A stretch of 64,000 nt of DNA from Pseudomonadota bacterium (lineage in GTDB: Bacteria; Desulfobacterota; Desulfovibrionia; Desulfovibrionales; Desulfovibrionaceae): assembly GCA_023460395.1 (NCBI GenBank), contig JAEWQB010000025.1, forward strand, positions 10,282 through 74,281. The letters run 5' to 3'. The notes under the pieces were generated by a model. That model ran no database searches. It saw only the letters and a list, made by a program, of their open reading frames with translations, and was not told the DNA's origin. Of the stretch, positions 1 through 7,473 are shown piece by piece (the stretch's first letter is position 1; the number at the start of each line of letters is the position of its first letter). The position numbers and the translations under genes were made by a program.

Positions 1-1
1 T

Positions 2-1939
2 GGGAGCAATATCGCGGGAACCGTGGATTGCGCCGCTGTGGCGGAAGCTGCCAAAATGTTCCCGGACGTGGTATTCGCCTCCGATACCATGTACGCTTGT
101 TCCGAACCGGGGCAGGACGGCATAATTAAGGCTATCCATGAGCATCGGCTGGACGGGGTTGTTGTGGCTTCCTGCTCACCCCGTATGCATGAGCCAACAT
201 TCCGGCGGGCTTTGGAACGCGCCGGGTTAAACCGGTACATGCTGGAAATGGCTAATATCCGTGAGCACGTTTCATGGATTGGCAAAAATAAAGAGCTGAA
301 CACCGGCAAGGCGGCAGATCTTGTCCGCATCGCCGCCGCCAAGCTGCGGCGTAACGTGCCCTTGTTCTCCAACCGTTTTGATGTGACCAAGCGAGTGCTT
401 ATTATCGGCGGAGGCGTGGCGGGCATTCAGGCCGCGTTGGACTGCGCGGATGCCGGTATTCAGGTTATCATGGTGGAGCGCGAAACTAGCATTGGCGGTA
501 AAATGGCCAAGCTGGACAAAACGTTCCCCACGGTGGACTGTTCTTCCTGCATTCTCGGCCCCAAAATGGTGGATGTGGCGCAACATCCCAACATAACCCT
601 GTATGCCGCCGCCGAGGTGGAGGAAGTGCACGGGTATGTGGGAAACTTTGATGTAAAAATCCGCCGTCGGGCCACATATGTGAACTGGGATGCCTGCACG
701 GGCTGTGGCCTGTGCATGGAAAAATGCCCCAGCAAAAAGAGTTTTGACGCGTTTAATGAAGGCGTGGCTACCACCACCGCTATAAACATTCCGTTCCCGC
801 AGGCCATTCCTAAGAAGGCGGCTATTAATCCTGCCTTCTGCATCATGCTCCAGAAAGGTAAGTGCGGGGCTTGCGCCAAGCTGTGCCCCACGCAATGCAT
901 TGACTTCGAGCAGCAGGATTCGTTTGTCTCCGAAAAAGTGGGGGCCATTGTGGCTGCCACCGGGTACGACCTCTTCGATTGGACTGTGTATGGGCAGTAC
1001 GGGGGAGGGCGCTATCCTGACGTGGTAACGTCCCTTCAGTACGAACGCATGATGAATGCCTCCGGTCCCACCTCCGGGCATATACAGCGCCCTTCGGACG
1101 GCAAAGAGCCTAAGCGCGTGGTGTTCATTCAGTGCGTAGGCTCGCGTGATAAGTCCGTGGACAGGCCGTACTGTTCCGGCTTCTGCTGCATGTACACCGC
1201 CAAACAGGCGGTGTTGACCAAAGACCATATTCCCGATTCCGATTCATATGTCTTCTATATGGACATCCGCTCGCCGGGGAAGGGGTATGACGAATTCACC
1301 CGCCGCGCTCAGGAACAATACGGCGTGCAGTACATTCGCGGTCGTGTTTCCATGGTGTATCCCAGAGGGGATGTGCTTGTGGTACGCGGGGCGGACACGC
1401 TGGCGGGAACACAGGTGGAAGTGGAGGCCGATCTTGTGGTGCTCGCGGTGGGCATAGAAGCAGCTTCGGGTGCTCCGAAGCTGGCGGAAACACTGCGTAT
1501 CTCCTACGATCACTACGGGTTCTTCATGGAAGCGCACCCCAAGCTTAAGCCCGTGGAAACCAATACGGCTGGCGTGTATCTCGCCGGGTGCAGTCAAGGA
1601 CCGAAAGACATACCCACCTCGGTGGGACAGGGCAGTGCCGCTGCCGCCAAGGTTATGGCACTGTTCTCCAAAGATAAGCTGGAAAGCGATCCTCAAGTTT
1701 CCAAAGTGGACCTCACCCGGTGCGTGGGATGCCTTAAATGCACCATGACCTGTCCTTTTGGAGCCATTAAGGACGTGAAGGATAGGGCGGGCAACCCCAA
1801 GGCCGAAGTGGTGGAAACGGTGTGTCAGGGCTGCGGCATCTGCACCGTTACCTGCCCGCACGGGGCCATTCAGTTGCAGCACTTTACCGATAACCAGATT
1901 CTCGCGGAGGTGAACGCCCTATGTCTGATGGAACCGTAA
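2..1939 (+). CDS. hdrA: HdrA-like flavoprotein (heterodisulfide reductase subunit A), 5' end missing
   Basis: FAD and iron-sulfur subunit of a soluble heterodisulfide reductase-like complex; HdrA subunits perform flavin-based electron bifurcation in the cytoplasm. The reading frame is open to the left edge, and the first visible residues (GSNIAGTVD) match the usual HdrA N-terminus, so the true start lies a few codons outside the window. Visible features are an FAD-binding glycine motif (GGGVAGIQAA, near bases 410-435), a central Fe-S region (CTGCGLCMEKCP near 695-730, then CGACAKLCPTQC near 860-900), and two C-terminal ferredoxin motifs (CVGCLKCTMTCP near 1720-1755 and CQGCGICTVTCP near 1825-1860). 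Its stop overlaps the start of flxD by 19 bases, so the genes are co-transcribed. In relatives hdrC and hdrB lie just upstream, which would be outside the window. Confidence 0.95.
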   Translation, partial: GSNIAGTVDCAAVAEAAKMFPDVVFASDTMYACSEPGQDGIIKAIHEHRLDGVVVASCSPRMHEPTFRRALERAGLNRYMLEMANIREHVSWIGKNKELNTGKAADLVRIAAAKLRRNVPLFSNRFDVTKRVLIIGGGVAGIQAALDCADAGIQVIMVERETSIGGKMAKLDKTFPTVDCSSCILGPKMVDVAQHPNITLYAAAEVEEVHGYVGNFDVKIRRRATYVNWDACTGCGLCMEKCPSKKSFDAFNEGVATTTAINIPFPQAIPKKAAINPAFCIMLQKGKCGACAKLCPTQCIDFEQQDSFVSEKVGAIVAATGYDLFDWTVYGQYGGGRYPDVVTSLQYERMMNASGPTSGHIQRPSDGKEPKRVVFIQCVGSRDKSVDRPYCSGFCCMYTAKQAVLTKDHIPDSDSYVFYMDIRSPGKGYDEFTRRAQEQYGVQYIRGRVSMVYPRGDVLVVRGADTLAGTQVEVEADLVVLAVGIEAASGAPKLAETLRISYDHYGFFMEAHPKLKPVETNTAGVYLAGCSQGPKDIPTSVGQGSAAAAKVMALFSKDKLESDPQVSKVDLTRCVGCLKCTMTCPFGAIKDVKDRAGNPKAEVVETVCQGCGICTVTCPHGAIQLQHFTDNQILAEVNALCLMEP

Positions 1940-2448
1940 AGCAGACGGCACCGCGCGAACTGCGGATAGTCGGTTTTTTGTGCAATTGGTGTTCCTACGG
2001 CGGGGCGGATACCGCGGGTGTGGCGCGTTTTGAACAGCCCACAGACCTGCGTATTATCCGGGTTCCCTGCTCTGGTCGTATTGACCCGCTATTCATTATG
2101 CGTGCGCTTATCAGCGGCGCGGACGGGGTACTGGTTTCCGGCTGTCACCCCAGAGACTGCCATTATGCGGCGGGCAATTTCTACGCCCGGCGCAGACTGG
2201 AAATGCTGAAGCGTTTCCTGCCCGTTACCGGCATAGACCCAGAACGGTTCAAGTATACATGGGTTTCCGCATCCGAAGGCGCACGCTGGCAAGATGTGGT
2301 CACCTCCTTTACCCGGCGTATTCACGAACTGGGGCCCGCACCGCATATGCGGGGCGGTAGCGGCTATGACGAACTCTGCCTGCGGCAGATACGGGAAGGC
2401 GTTTCGCAGGGCGAAGGCTGCCCTTGCCATGAGGAGAAGGCGTCATGA
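1921..2448 (+). CDS. flxD: FlxD, MvhD-like [2Fe-2S] subunit
   Basis: 175-aa member of the MvhD/FlpD family (methyl-viologen-reducing hydrogenase delta subunit), which passes electrons between a dehydrogenase module and HdrA. Conserved cysteines are visible at C21 and C24 (FLCNWCSYGGADTAG), C50 (VPCSGR), and C75/C80 (SGCHPRDCHY), the pattern expected for its iron-sulfur site. The start ATG lies inside the end of hdrA, preceded by GGAGG, and its 3' end overlaps the next gene by 4 bases, so translation is probably coupled. In Desulfovibrio the hdrA-flxD adjacency marks the FlxABCD-HdrABC complex; the symbol is taken from that gene order. Confidence 0.88.
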   Translation: MSDGTVKQTAPRELRIVGFLCNWCSYGGADTAGVARFEQPTDLRIIRVPCSGRIDPLFIMRALISGADGVLVSGCHPRDCHYAAGNFYARRRLEMLKRFLPVTGIDPERFKYTWVSASEGARWQDVVTSFTRRIHELGPAPHMRGGSGYDELCLRQIREGVSQGEGCPCHEEKAS

Positions 2449-3422
2449 ATACGCTGGACGAATTGAAAGAACAGATACGCCGGGCGCTGCCCGACTTGGA
2501 TATGGTCATCGGCTGGGAACAGGGCTTTGACGCCATGCACGCCACCCCGCTGTTCATCCGAACCGAAAAGGATGTGGACCGACTCATCTGGAGTCCGCTG
2601 TGCGTGCACAGTCTGGGCACCTATCTTACCGGCATCACCCGCACGCCCACGGCAAAAAAAGTGGGGCTGGTGGTTAAGGGATGCGATTCCCGCGCTATCG
2701 TCCAGCTCACGCAGGAACGCATGATCCCGCGCGAGAACATTGTGCTCTTCGGGCTTGGATGTACCGGGTGTCTGGACATTGTACGCCTGAGCAACCAACT
2801 GGAAAAAGATGGAAAATACGCGGAAGACATGCGTGGTGTGTCTGTTTGCGGAGACAGCGTGGACGTTGTTCTGGATGGTGAAAGCGTTCAATACCCCTTT
2901 GATGACGTCTGTCTGGAGAAGTGTCTGACCTGCCGGTTCCCCAATGCGTTGGAAACGGAACATTTCGCGGGTGAACAAGTGCCTGTGAATCCGCGCCGGG
3001 ACAAGGTACCTTCGCTGGAGGCTTTTGAGGCATTGTCGTTGGAAGAGCGCTTTACCTTCTGGCAGGAGCAAATGCGCCGTTGCGTGCGGTGCTATGCATG
3101 CCGGAACACGTGCCCTATGTGCGTGTGCCGCGACCACTGCATATCCACGTCGCGCAATCCGCACTGGGTGTCACAGGAAGCGAGTGCCTCTGAAAACTTC
3201 ATGTTTCAGATGATCCATACTCTTCATCTTGCGGGCCGGTGTATCGAGTGCGGCGAATGCCAGCGGGCTTGCCCGGTGGAATTGCCCATCATGCTGCTGC
3301 GGCACACCATGGCCCATGCCGTTCGGGACGCTTTTGGCTATGAAAGCGGCACGGACTCCGAGGCCACGCCGCCTTTGCTGACGTACAAGATAGATGAAGA
3401 GAATATAGAGGAGAGGGGGTAG
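2445..3422 (+). CDS. flxC: Flx iron-sulfur subunit (FlxC-type)
   Basis: 325-aa iron-sulfur protein. The N-terminal two thirds resemble the FrhB/FdhB-type proteins with a KGCDSRA motif (near residue 78) and additional cysteines at 106, 109, 160 and 163. The C-terminus holds two [4Fe-4S] ferredoxin motifs: C213/C216/C219/C223 (CVRCYACRNTC) and C266/C269/C272/C276 (CIECGECQRAC). No signal peptide or membrane segment is seen. It starts at an ATG preceded by GAGGAGAAGG inside the end of flxD and is followed after 2 bases by the next gene. It is expected to wire the NAD(H)-oxidising FlxA to FlxD/HdrA. The C versus B letter rests on the order hdrA-flxD-flxC-flxB-flxA known from Desulfovibrio and could be swapped. 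Confidence 0.8.
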   Translation: MNTLDELKEQIRRALPDLDMVIGWEQGFDAMHATPLFIRTEKDVDRLIWSPLCVHSLGTYLTGITRTPTAKKVGLVVKGCDSRAIVQLTQERMIPRENIVLFGLGCTGCLDIVRLSNQLEKDGKYAEDMRGVSVCGDSVDVVLDGESVQYPFDDVCLEKCLTCRFPNALETEHFAGEQVPVNPRRDKVPSLEAFEALSLEERFTFWQEQMRRCVRCYACRNTCPMCVCRDHCISTSRNPHWVSQEASASENFMFQMIHTLHLAGRCIECGECQRACPVELPIMLLRHTMAHAVRDAFGYESGTDSEATPPLLTYKIDEENIEERG

Positions 3423-3424
3423 TC

Positions 3425-4510
3425 ATGGAAGCACGATTCATACGACATGACGATGTGACCGGTTGGCTGGACGCCCTTTCTGAAAAGCACGTGGTCCTTG
3501 CCCCTATGTGGGACGATTCCGCAGTTACCTTCCGACCCTATGTGAAGGGCCGCACCCCCCTGCTGGACAGGGCTGCCGTGATGGCACCCAAGGAAGGGGT
3601 CTTCCCGCAGAATGAAGTTCTGCTGCGCTACCGGTACGAAAAAGACCCTGAGAACCTTGAGCGTACCCGCGTGAGCGTTACCGAGACTCTGCCGAAGGAA
3701 ACCACGGTCGTGGTGGGGGCTCGCCCCTGCGGTACCCGCGGGGTTAGTGTGCTGGACCGTGTGTACAATTGCGACAAGGTGCGCGACCCGTACTATGCGA
3801 AAAGACGGGAAAATACGATGTATGTGACCATGGCGTGTACGCGGGTGGACTCCACCTGCTTCTGCCACGAGGTGGGCAGCCATCCTGCGGACCCTGAAGC
3901 GTCAGACGTGTTGCTTGTGCCAGTTCCAGAAGGGTATGTGGCGGAACCGGTAACTGAGCGCGGCGAAACGCTGCTCGACTTCCCCTTCTTTAGCCCGGCT
4001 GGTGAAGACCGGCTGCGCGAAGCTGAGGAAACCAAGCGGCGTACTCGCGACAAGCTGCCTGCGCCACATGACTATAGCGATGCGGAAAAAAGCCTTACGG
4101 CTGTGTTCAACGACATGGAGTTTTGGGAAGAGCAGGCTGCCAAATGCATTAGCTGCGGCGCATGCGCGTACCTTTGCCCCACCTGTTATTGTTTCAATAT
4201 CACAGACGAATCCGCCGGTCTTACGGGCAAGCGGGTGCGCACGTGGGATAACTGCATGTCCTTTCAGTTCACGCTGGAAGGCAGCGGGCACAATCCGCGT
4301 CCTACCAAGGCGCACCGTATGCGTAACCGAGTGAACCATAAGTTTGCCTACTACACGGAACTGCACGGCGTGCCCGCCTGCTGCGGCTGCGGTCGTTGTA
4401 TTAAGAGCTGCCCCGTGGGCGTGGACATCCGCGCGATGGTACAGGCGGCCCAGCAACGTGCGGCCCAGAATGCTGTTCAGAAGACGGAGGACGCTAGCGA
4501 TGAACGCTAA
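3425..4510 (+). CDS. flxB: Flx iron-sulfur subunit (FlxB-type, sulfhydrogenase beta/AsrA-like)
   Basis: 361-aa iron-sulfur protein of the family that includes hydrogenase/sulfur reductase beta (HydB) and anaerobic sulfite reductase A. The N-terminal domain has the family's GARPCGTRGVSVLDR segment (residues 98-112) and a CFCHEVGSHP stretch with two cysteines near residue 145. The C-terminal part has two [4Fe-4S] motifs: C241/C244/C247/C251 and C319/C322/C325/C329. A strong ribosome site (GAGAGGGGG) precedes the ATG. Its last 11 bases overlap the start of flxA. In HydBG and AsrAB enzymes such a protein pairs with an FAD/NAD(P)H reductase exactly like the next gene, which supports a two-subunit NAD(P)H module here. 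Confidence 0.82.
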   Translation: MEARFIRHDDVTGWLDALSEKHVVLAPMWDDSAVTFRPYVKGRTPLLDRAAVMAPKEGVFPQNEVLLRYRYEKDPENLERTRVSVTETLPKETTVVVGARPCGTRGVSVLDRVYNCDKVRDPYYAKRRENTMYVTMACTRVDSTCFCHEVGSHPADPEASDVLLVPVPEGYVAEPVTERGETLLDFPFFSPAGEDRLREAEETKRRTRDKLPAPHDYSDAEKSLTAVFNDMEFWEEQAAKCISCGACAYLCPTCYCFNITDESAGLTGKRVRTWDNCMSFQFTLEGSGHNPRPTKAHRMRNRVNHKFAYYTELHGVPACCGCGRCIKSCPVGVDIRAMVQAAQQRAAQNAVQKTEDASDER

Positions 4511-5342
4511 TCCCATTCTGCCCGATATGGCGACCATCATGGAAGTGGTGGACGAAACGCCTAATATCCGCACCTTCCGCGTGCGCCTTGATAATGAAGA
4601 CCGCATGAAGGCCTTTTCCTTCATGCCCGGTCAGGTAGGCCAGCTCTCCGCCTTCGGGTTTGGAGAGGCCACCTTTGTTATCAACTCTTCTCCAACCCGG
4701 ATGGACTATCTACAGTTCAGCGTTATGCGGGTGGGAGAACTGACTAGCCGTTTGCATACGCTCAAGGAAGGCGACTCGCTTGGCGTTCGCGCCCCGTTGG
4801 GCAACTGGTTCCCTGTGGATGACATGCGCGGCAAAGACATTGTCTTTGTCGCCGGTGGCATAGGCATGGCACCGTTGCGCACGTTGCTGGTCTACATGCT
4901 GGACAATCGCGCGGACTACGGCAAGATAACGTTGCTGTACGGTGCCCGCTCCCCGCGTGACATGGCCTATAAAGACGACGTAAACGAATGGCGTGAACGG
5001 GACGATATGACAGTGGTGCTCACCGTGGACAATCCGGCAGAAGGTTGGGGAGAGCGTCCGAACGAGCACGTGGGACTTATTCCCAACGTGCTGACGGAAC
5101 TGAATCCTTCACCGGAAAACACCGTTGCCATCACCTGCGGTCCGCCTATCATGATCAAGTTCACTCTTCAGGCCCTGCAAAAGTTGGGTTTTGCGGATGA
5201 TCAAATAATCACCACGCTGGAGAAGCGCATGAAGTGCGGCGTGGGGCTGTGTGGTCGTTGCAACATCGGTTCGCACTACGTGTGCGTGGACGGTCCGGTG
5301 TTCCGTCTTTCGGAACTAAAGGAACTGCCTGACGAACTGTAG
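4500..5342 (+). CDS. flxA: FlxA, FAD/NAD(P)-binding oxidoreductase
   Basis: 280-aa ferredoxin-NADP reductase-family protein (HydG/AsrB/PyrK-like): an FAD-binding beta-barrel at about residues 1-100, then an NAD(P)-binding Rossmann half with GGIGMAPLR (near residue 120) and CGPPIMIK (near residue 218). The C-terminus carries C246, C251, C254 and C262 (CGVGLCGRC...C), the [2Fe-2S] site of this group. The frame is open further upstream, but the ATG at 4500 gives the normal family length and overlaps the flxB stop by 11 bases, typical of this operon. Predicted role: take electrons from NADH and feed the Flx-Hdr complex, or the reverse. A terminator follows directly, so this is the last gene of the operon. 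Confidence 0.88.
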   Translation: MNANPILPDMATIMEVVDETPNIRTFRVRLDNEDRMKAFSFMPGQVGQLSAFGFGEATFVINSSPTRMDYLQFSVMRVGELTSRLHTLKEGDSLGVRAPLGNWFPVDDMRGKDIVFVAGGIGMAPLRTLLVYMLDNRADYGKITLLYGARSPRDMAYKDDVNEWRERDDMTVVLTVDNPAEGWGERPNEHVGLIPNVLTELNPSPENTVAITCGPPIMIKFTLQALQKLGFADDQIITTLEKRMKCGVGLCGRCNIGSHYVCVDGPVFRLSELKELPDEL

Positions 5343-5377
5343 CGCGGCCCAGCCTCGGCACCGGAGCGAAAAAACAG

Positions 5378-5410
5378 AGCGGCCCACCTCGGAAGAGGTG
5401 GGCCGCTTTT
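5378..5410. terminator. Bidirectional rho-independent terminator between flxA and the flagellin gene
   Basis: A perfect 13-bp stem (5378-5390 with 5395-5407) closed by a GGAA tetraloop and followed by TTTT on the plus strand; a run of A lies just before it, giving U on the other strand. It sits between the convergent ends of flxA and the flagellin gene and can serve both. Confidence 0.92.
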
Positions 5411-5427
5411 GGTTTGTGGGCTTACCG

Positions 5428-6318
5428 TTAGCCGATAAGTTGCAGTGCCATCTGAGGCAGGGAATTTGCCTGTGAGAGCATAGCCACTGCGGATTGCGTG
5501 ATAATCTGCTGGCGGGTGAATTCCGTCATTTCAGTGGAAACGTCCACGTCGGAAATGCGGGATTCAGCTGCCTGCAGGTTCTCCGCCTGAATTTGCAGGT
5601 TGGAGATGGTGTTTTCCAGACGGTTCTGGAGGGCACCGAGATTGGCGCGGATTTTGTCCTTGGAGATAATGGCCCGGTCGATGGCTTCCAGAGCTTCCTG
5701 AGCGGCTTCCTGTGTGGAAATGCTGTACCCGGCCCGGCCTGCCGTGGTCTGGTTGCCCAGCCCCAGAGCAGACGCCGTGGAGGTGCCAATCTGGATGTAG
5801 TAGTAGTCTTCCGCGCTGTCGTTCGCCGTACCAAAGTGAATCTTCAGCTTTCCTTCTGCCTTCAGGCCGCTTCCGTCGTGGGTATCGCTGGAAAGGTTAC
5901 CGTTCAGCAGGTGAATGCCGTTGAAGTCGGTGGAGTTGGCGATACGGGTAATTTCCGAAGCCATGGCCTGATATTCGGAGTCGATCATCAGACGCTGGTC
6001 AGAGGTGTACGTACCCGTGGCAGCTTGTTCCGCCAGTTCCTTCATGCGGATGAGCTTTTCGTCGATGACGGAAAGTGCGCCGTCCGCCGTCTGGATAAGG
6101 GAAATGCCGTCGTTGGCGTTTCGCACGCCCTGATTAAGGGCTGAAACGTCGGAACGCATGAGTTCGCGGATTGCCAGCCCCGCGGCATCATCGGCAGCGG
6201 TGTTGACACGCAGACCAGAAGAAAGGCGCTGTGTGGACGTAGCCAGATTGCCATATGCAGAGTTCAGGTTACGTGCAACGTTGGCAGCCATTAAGTTGTG
6301 GTTAATAACGAGTGACAT
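5428..6318 (-). CDS. Flagellin
   Basis: 296-aa flagellin, the filament subunit exported through the flagellar type III apparatus. The conserved D0/D1 N-terminus (MSLVINHNLMAANVARNLN, then LSSGLRVNTAADDAAGLAI) and C-terminus (LQAAESRISDVDVSTEMTEF ... QALQL-type end) are both intact. The variable middle (about residues 140-215) is short, so the surface domain is small. The start is supported by GGAGGAAG just upstream. A sigma-54-like promoter and a hairpin lie in the leader. No other flagellar gene is adjacent, so this is a stand-alone filament gene and the genome may have further flagellin copies. Confidence 0.95.
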   Translation of the reverse strand: MSLVINHNLMAANVARNLNSAYGNLATSTQRLSSGLRVNTAADDAAGLAIRELMRSDVSALNQGVRNANDGISLIQTADGALSVIDEKLIRMKELAEQAATGTYTSDQRLMIDSEYQAMASEITRIANSTDFNGIHLLNGNLSSDTHDGSGLKAEGKLKIHFGTANDSAEDYYYIQIGTSTASALGLGNQTTAGRAGYSISTQEAAQEALEAIDRAIISKDKIRANLGALQNRLENTISNLQIQAENLQAAESRISDVDVSTEMTEFTRQQIITQSAVAMLSQANSLPQMALQLIG

Positions 6319-6350
6319 AATACTTCCTCCATGAAGATGTTGTCAGTCCC

Positions 6351-6372
6351 CGACATCATTCCTTTGATGTCG
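6351..6372. repeat. Perfect inverted repeat in the flagellin leader
   Basis: CGACATCA (6351-6358) and TGATGTCG (6365-6372) form a perfect 8-bp stem with a TTCCTT loop. It overlaps the predicted transcription start of the flagellin gene, so it could be an operator or, if the transcript starts further upstream, an mRNA 5' hairpin. Confidence 0.6.
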
Positions 6373-6375
6373 TGC

Positions 6376-6391
6376 AGCAAATGCAGTGCGC
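6376..6391 (-). promoter_or_regulatory. Candidate sigma-54 promoter of the flagellin gene
   Basis: Reading on the minus strand, GCAC, five bases, then TTGCT matches the -24/-12 sigma-54 consensus (TGGCAC-N5-TTGCW) except that the first G of the GG pair is C. It lies about 60 bases upstream of the ATG, leaving a leader of roughly 47 bases. No sigma-28-type box was found in the same region. Confidence 0.55.
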
Positions 6392-6562
6392 TATATGTGC
6401 ATGCATGAGAACTGTGTCTCAGTTGCTTTCTCTTCGGACATGATCATGAAGGGCATTAATTTTTTGGTATAATTTCCTCTTATGCAACGCGTTGTAATGA
6501 TAGTATATTGCTAATGTTGAGACTTCTTTTGAAAACTACATATATCTAAACGTACCCTTAAC

Positions 6563-7186
6563 CTATTTCCCGTTATTTTTGTAGTAGTCCCTCAGTTTGA
6601 GATACGCACTGTGCCGGACACTGCGTACCGTTTGTGGGTGGATATCCAGAAAGGCGGCAATTTCTTCCGGTGTCATGTCTTTTTCAAATTGCAGAAAAAG
6701 CACTGCGCGTTGACGGGGTGAAAGAATCCCCTCAGGCAGAGTGAGGCGTTCGCCTTCGGGAGCGATATGGGCGGGAATTTCGGGGTAGTCATCCAACGGC
6801 ACATGGCGCGAAGAGCCGGAAAGTCCGTTGCGCTTGTCGCGCAGATAGTCCAGCGCGGTGCTGCGGGAAACCACGGTGAGCCAAGTAGAAAAGCTTCCGC
6901 GGGCGGAATCCCAGCTTTCCAGAAGGCGATAGTTACCGCGCACGAGGCGGGCAAAGACCTCCTGTGCCACATCGTCCGTTTCAGATGCGGAATGCGCACC
7001 TGCGCGTCGCAGAGTCCAGTCTGCCACTTTGGTGATGAGCGGACCGTACAGCCGGACGAATTCTCGCCACGCCTGCATGTCGCCAATAAGACAAGCGGGA
7101 ATGTTGGCAAGGCAACCACCCTGCGCATTCCGTGTTTTGGAAAGCGCACGCTCACGCGCACGTTCGGAAAGAACTAACGATTCCAT
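6563..7186 (-). CDS. RNA polymerase sigma factor, ECF-type
   Basis: 207-aa sigma-70-family protein with only regions 2 and 4. Region 2 spans roughly residues 30-120 (TDDVAQEVFARLVRG, then RGSFSTWLTVVSRSTALDYLRDKR). Region 4 spans roughly 145-200 (LSPRQRAVLFLQFEKDMTPEEIAAFLDI, then a helix-turn-helix QTVRSVRHSAYLKLRDY). A longer frame starts at 7213, but GGAGG sits 6 bases before the ATG at 7186, so that start is preferred. No anti-sigma gene is adjacent; the neighbours are a flagellin and a divergent two-component system. Target promoters cannot be read from the sequence. Confidence 0.85.
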   Translation of the reverse strand: MESLVLSERARERALSKTRNAQGGCLANIPACLIGDMQAWREFVRLYGPLITKVADWTLRRAGAHSASETDDVAQEVFARLVRGNYRLLESWDSARGSFSTWLTVVSRSTALDYLRDKRNGLSGSSRHVPLDDYPEIPAHIAPEGERLTLPEGILSPRQRAVLFLQFEKDMTPEEIAAFLDIHPQTVRSVRHSAYLKLRDYYKNNGK

Positions 7187-7223
7187 GGTATCCTCCAATA
7201 CTGGCGTTTTCACGATGGCGGTC

Positions 7224-7456
7224 GGGAAAAATGCGCCACTACTGGAGTAAAATCATCAGGTGCGGATGTAACCCACACCACTTGTTTTCCGTAGACAATA
7301 TATACGGATTGCTGCGGCTCGCGTCTCGTAAGAATCCATTAAGATCACTATGTTATTGCAAAAACTTTCTTTGCAAATCTTAAGATTAAAACCGCAGTCC
7401 ATGGTGCTGATTTTGCATGTTTTTCTTTCAGGCGGTCTGAGGGAAAAATGTGCCAC
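7224..7456. repeat. Near-identical 16-nt direct repeat flanking the sigma factor/two-component intergenic region
   Basis: GGGAAAAATGCGCCAC at 7224-7239 and GGGAAAAATGTGCCAC at 7441-7456 differ at one base. The first is 38 bases upstream of the sigma factor start, the second about 18 bases upstream of the response regulator start. Together they bracket a 200-base AT-rich divergent control region. Confidence 0.65.
7329..7387. promoter_or_regulatory. Tandem TAAGA half-sites and a 12-bp palindrome upstream of the CpxRA-like genes
   Basis: TAAGA occurs at 7329-7333 and again at 7340-7344, an 11-bp period typical of direct-repeat sites for OmpR/PhoB-family regulators. A perfect palindrome AATCTTAAGATT follows at 7376-7387 and contains TTAAGA once more. 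Autoregulation by the adjacent response regulator is inferred, not shown. Confidence 0.4.
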
Positions 7457-7473
7457 ACCATTAGGGGAACGAA

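Noticed and set aside
272..1882. Long minus-strand open frames across hdrA (272-1228 and 1244-1882)
   Set aside because: They are shadows of a clear HdrA reading frame, with no ribosome sites and no recognisable protein motifs.
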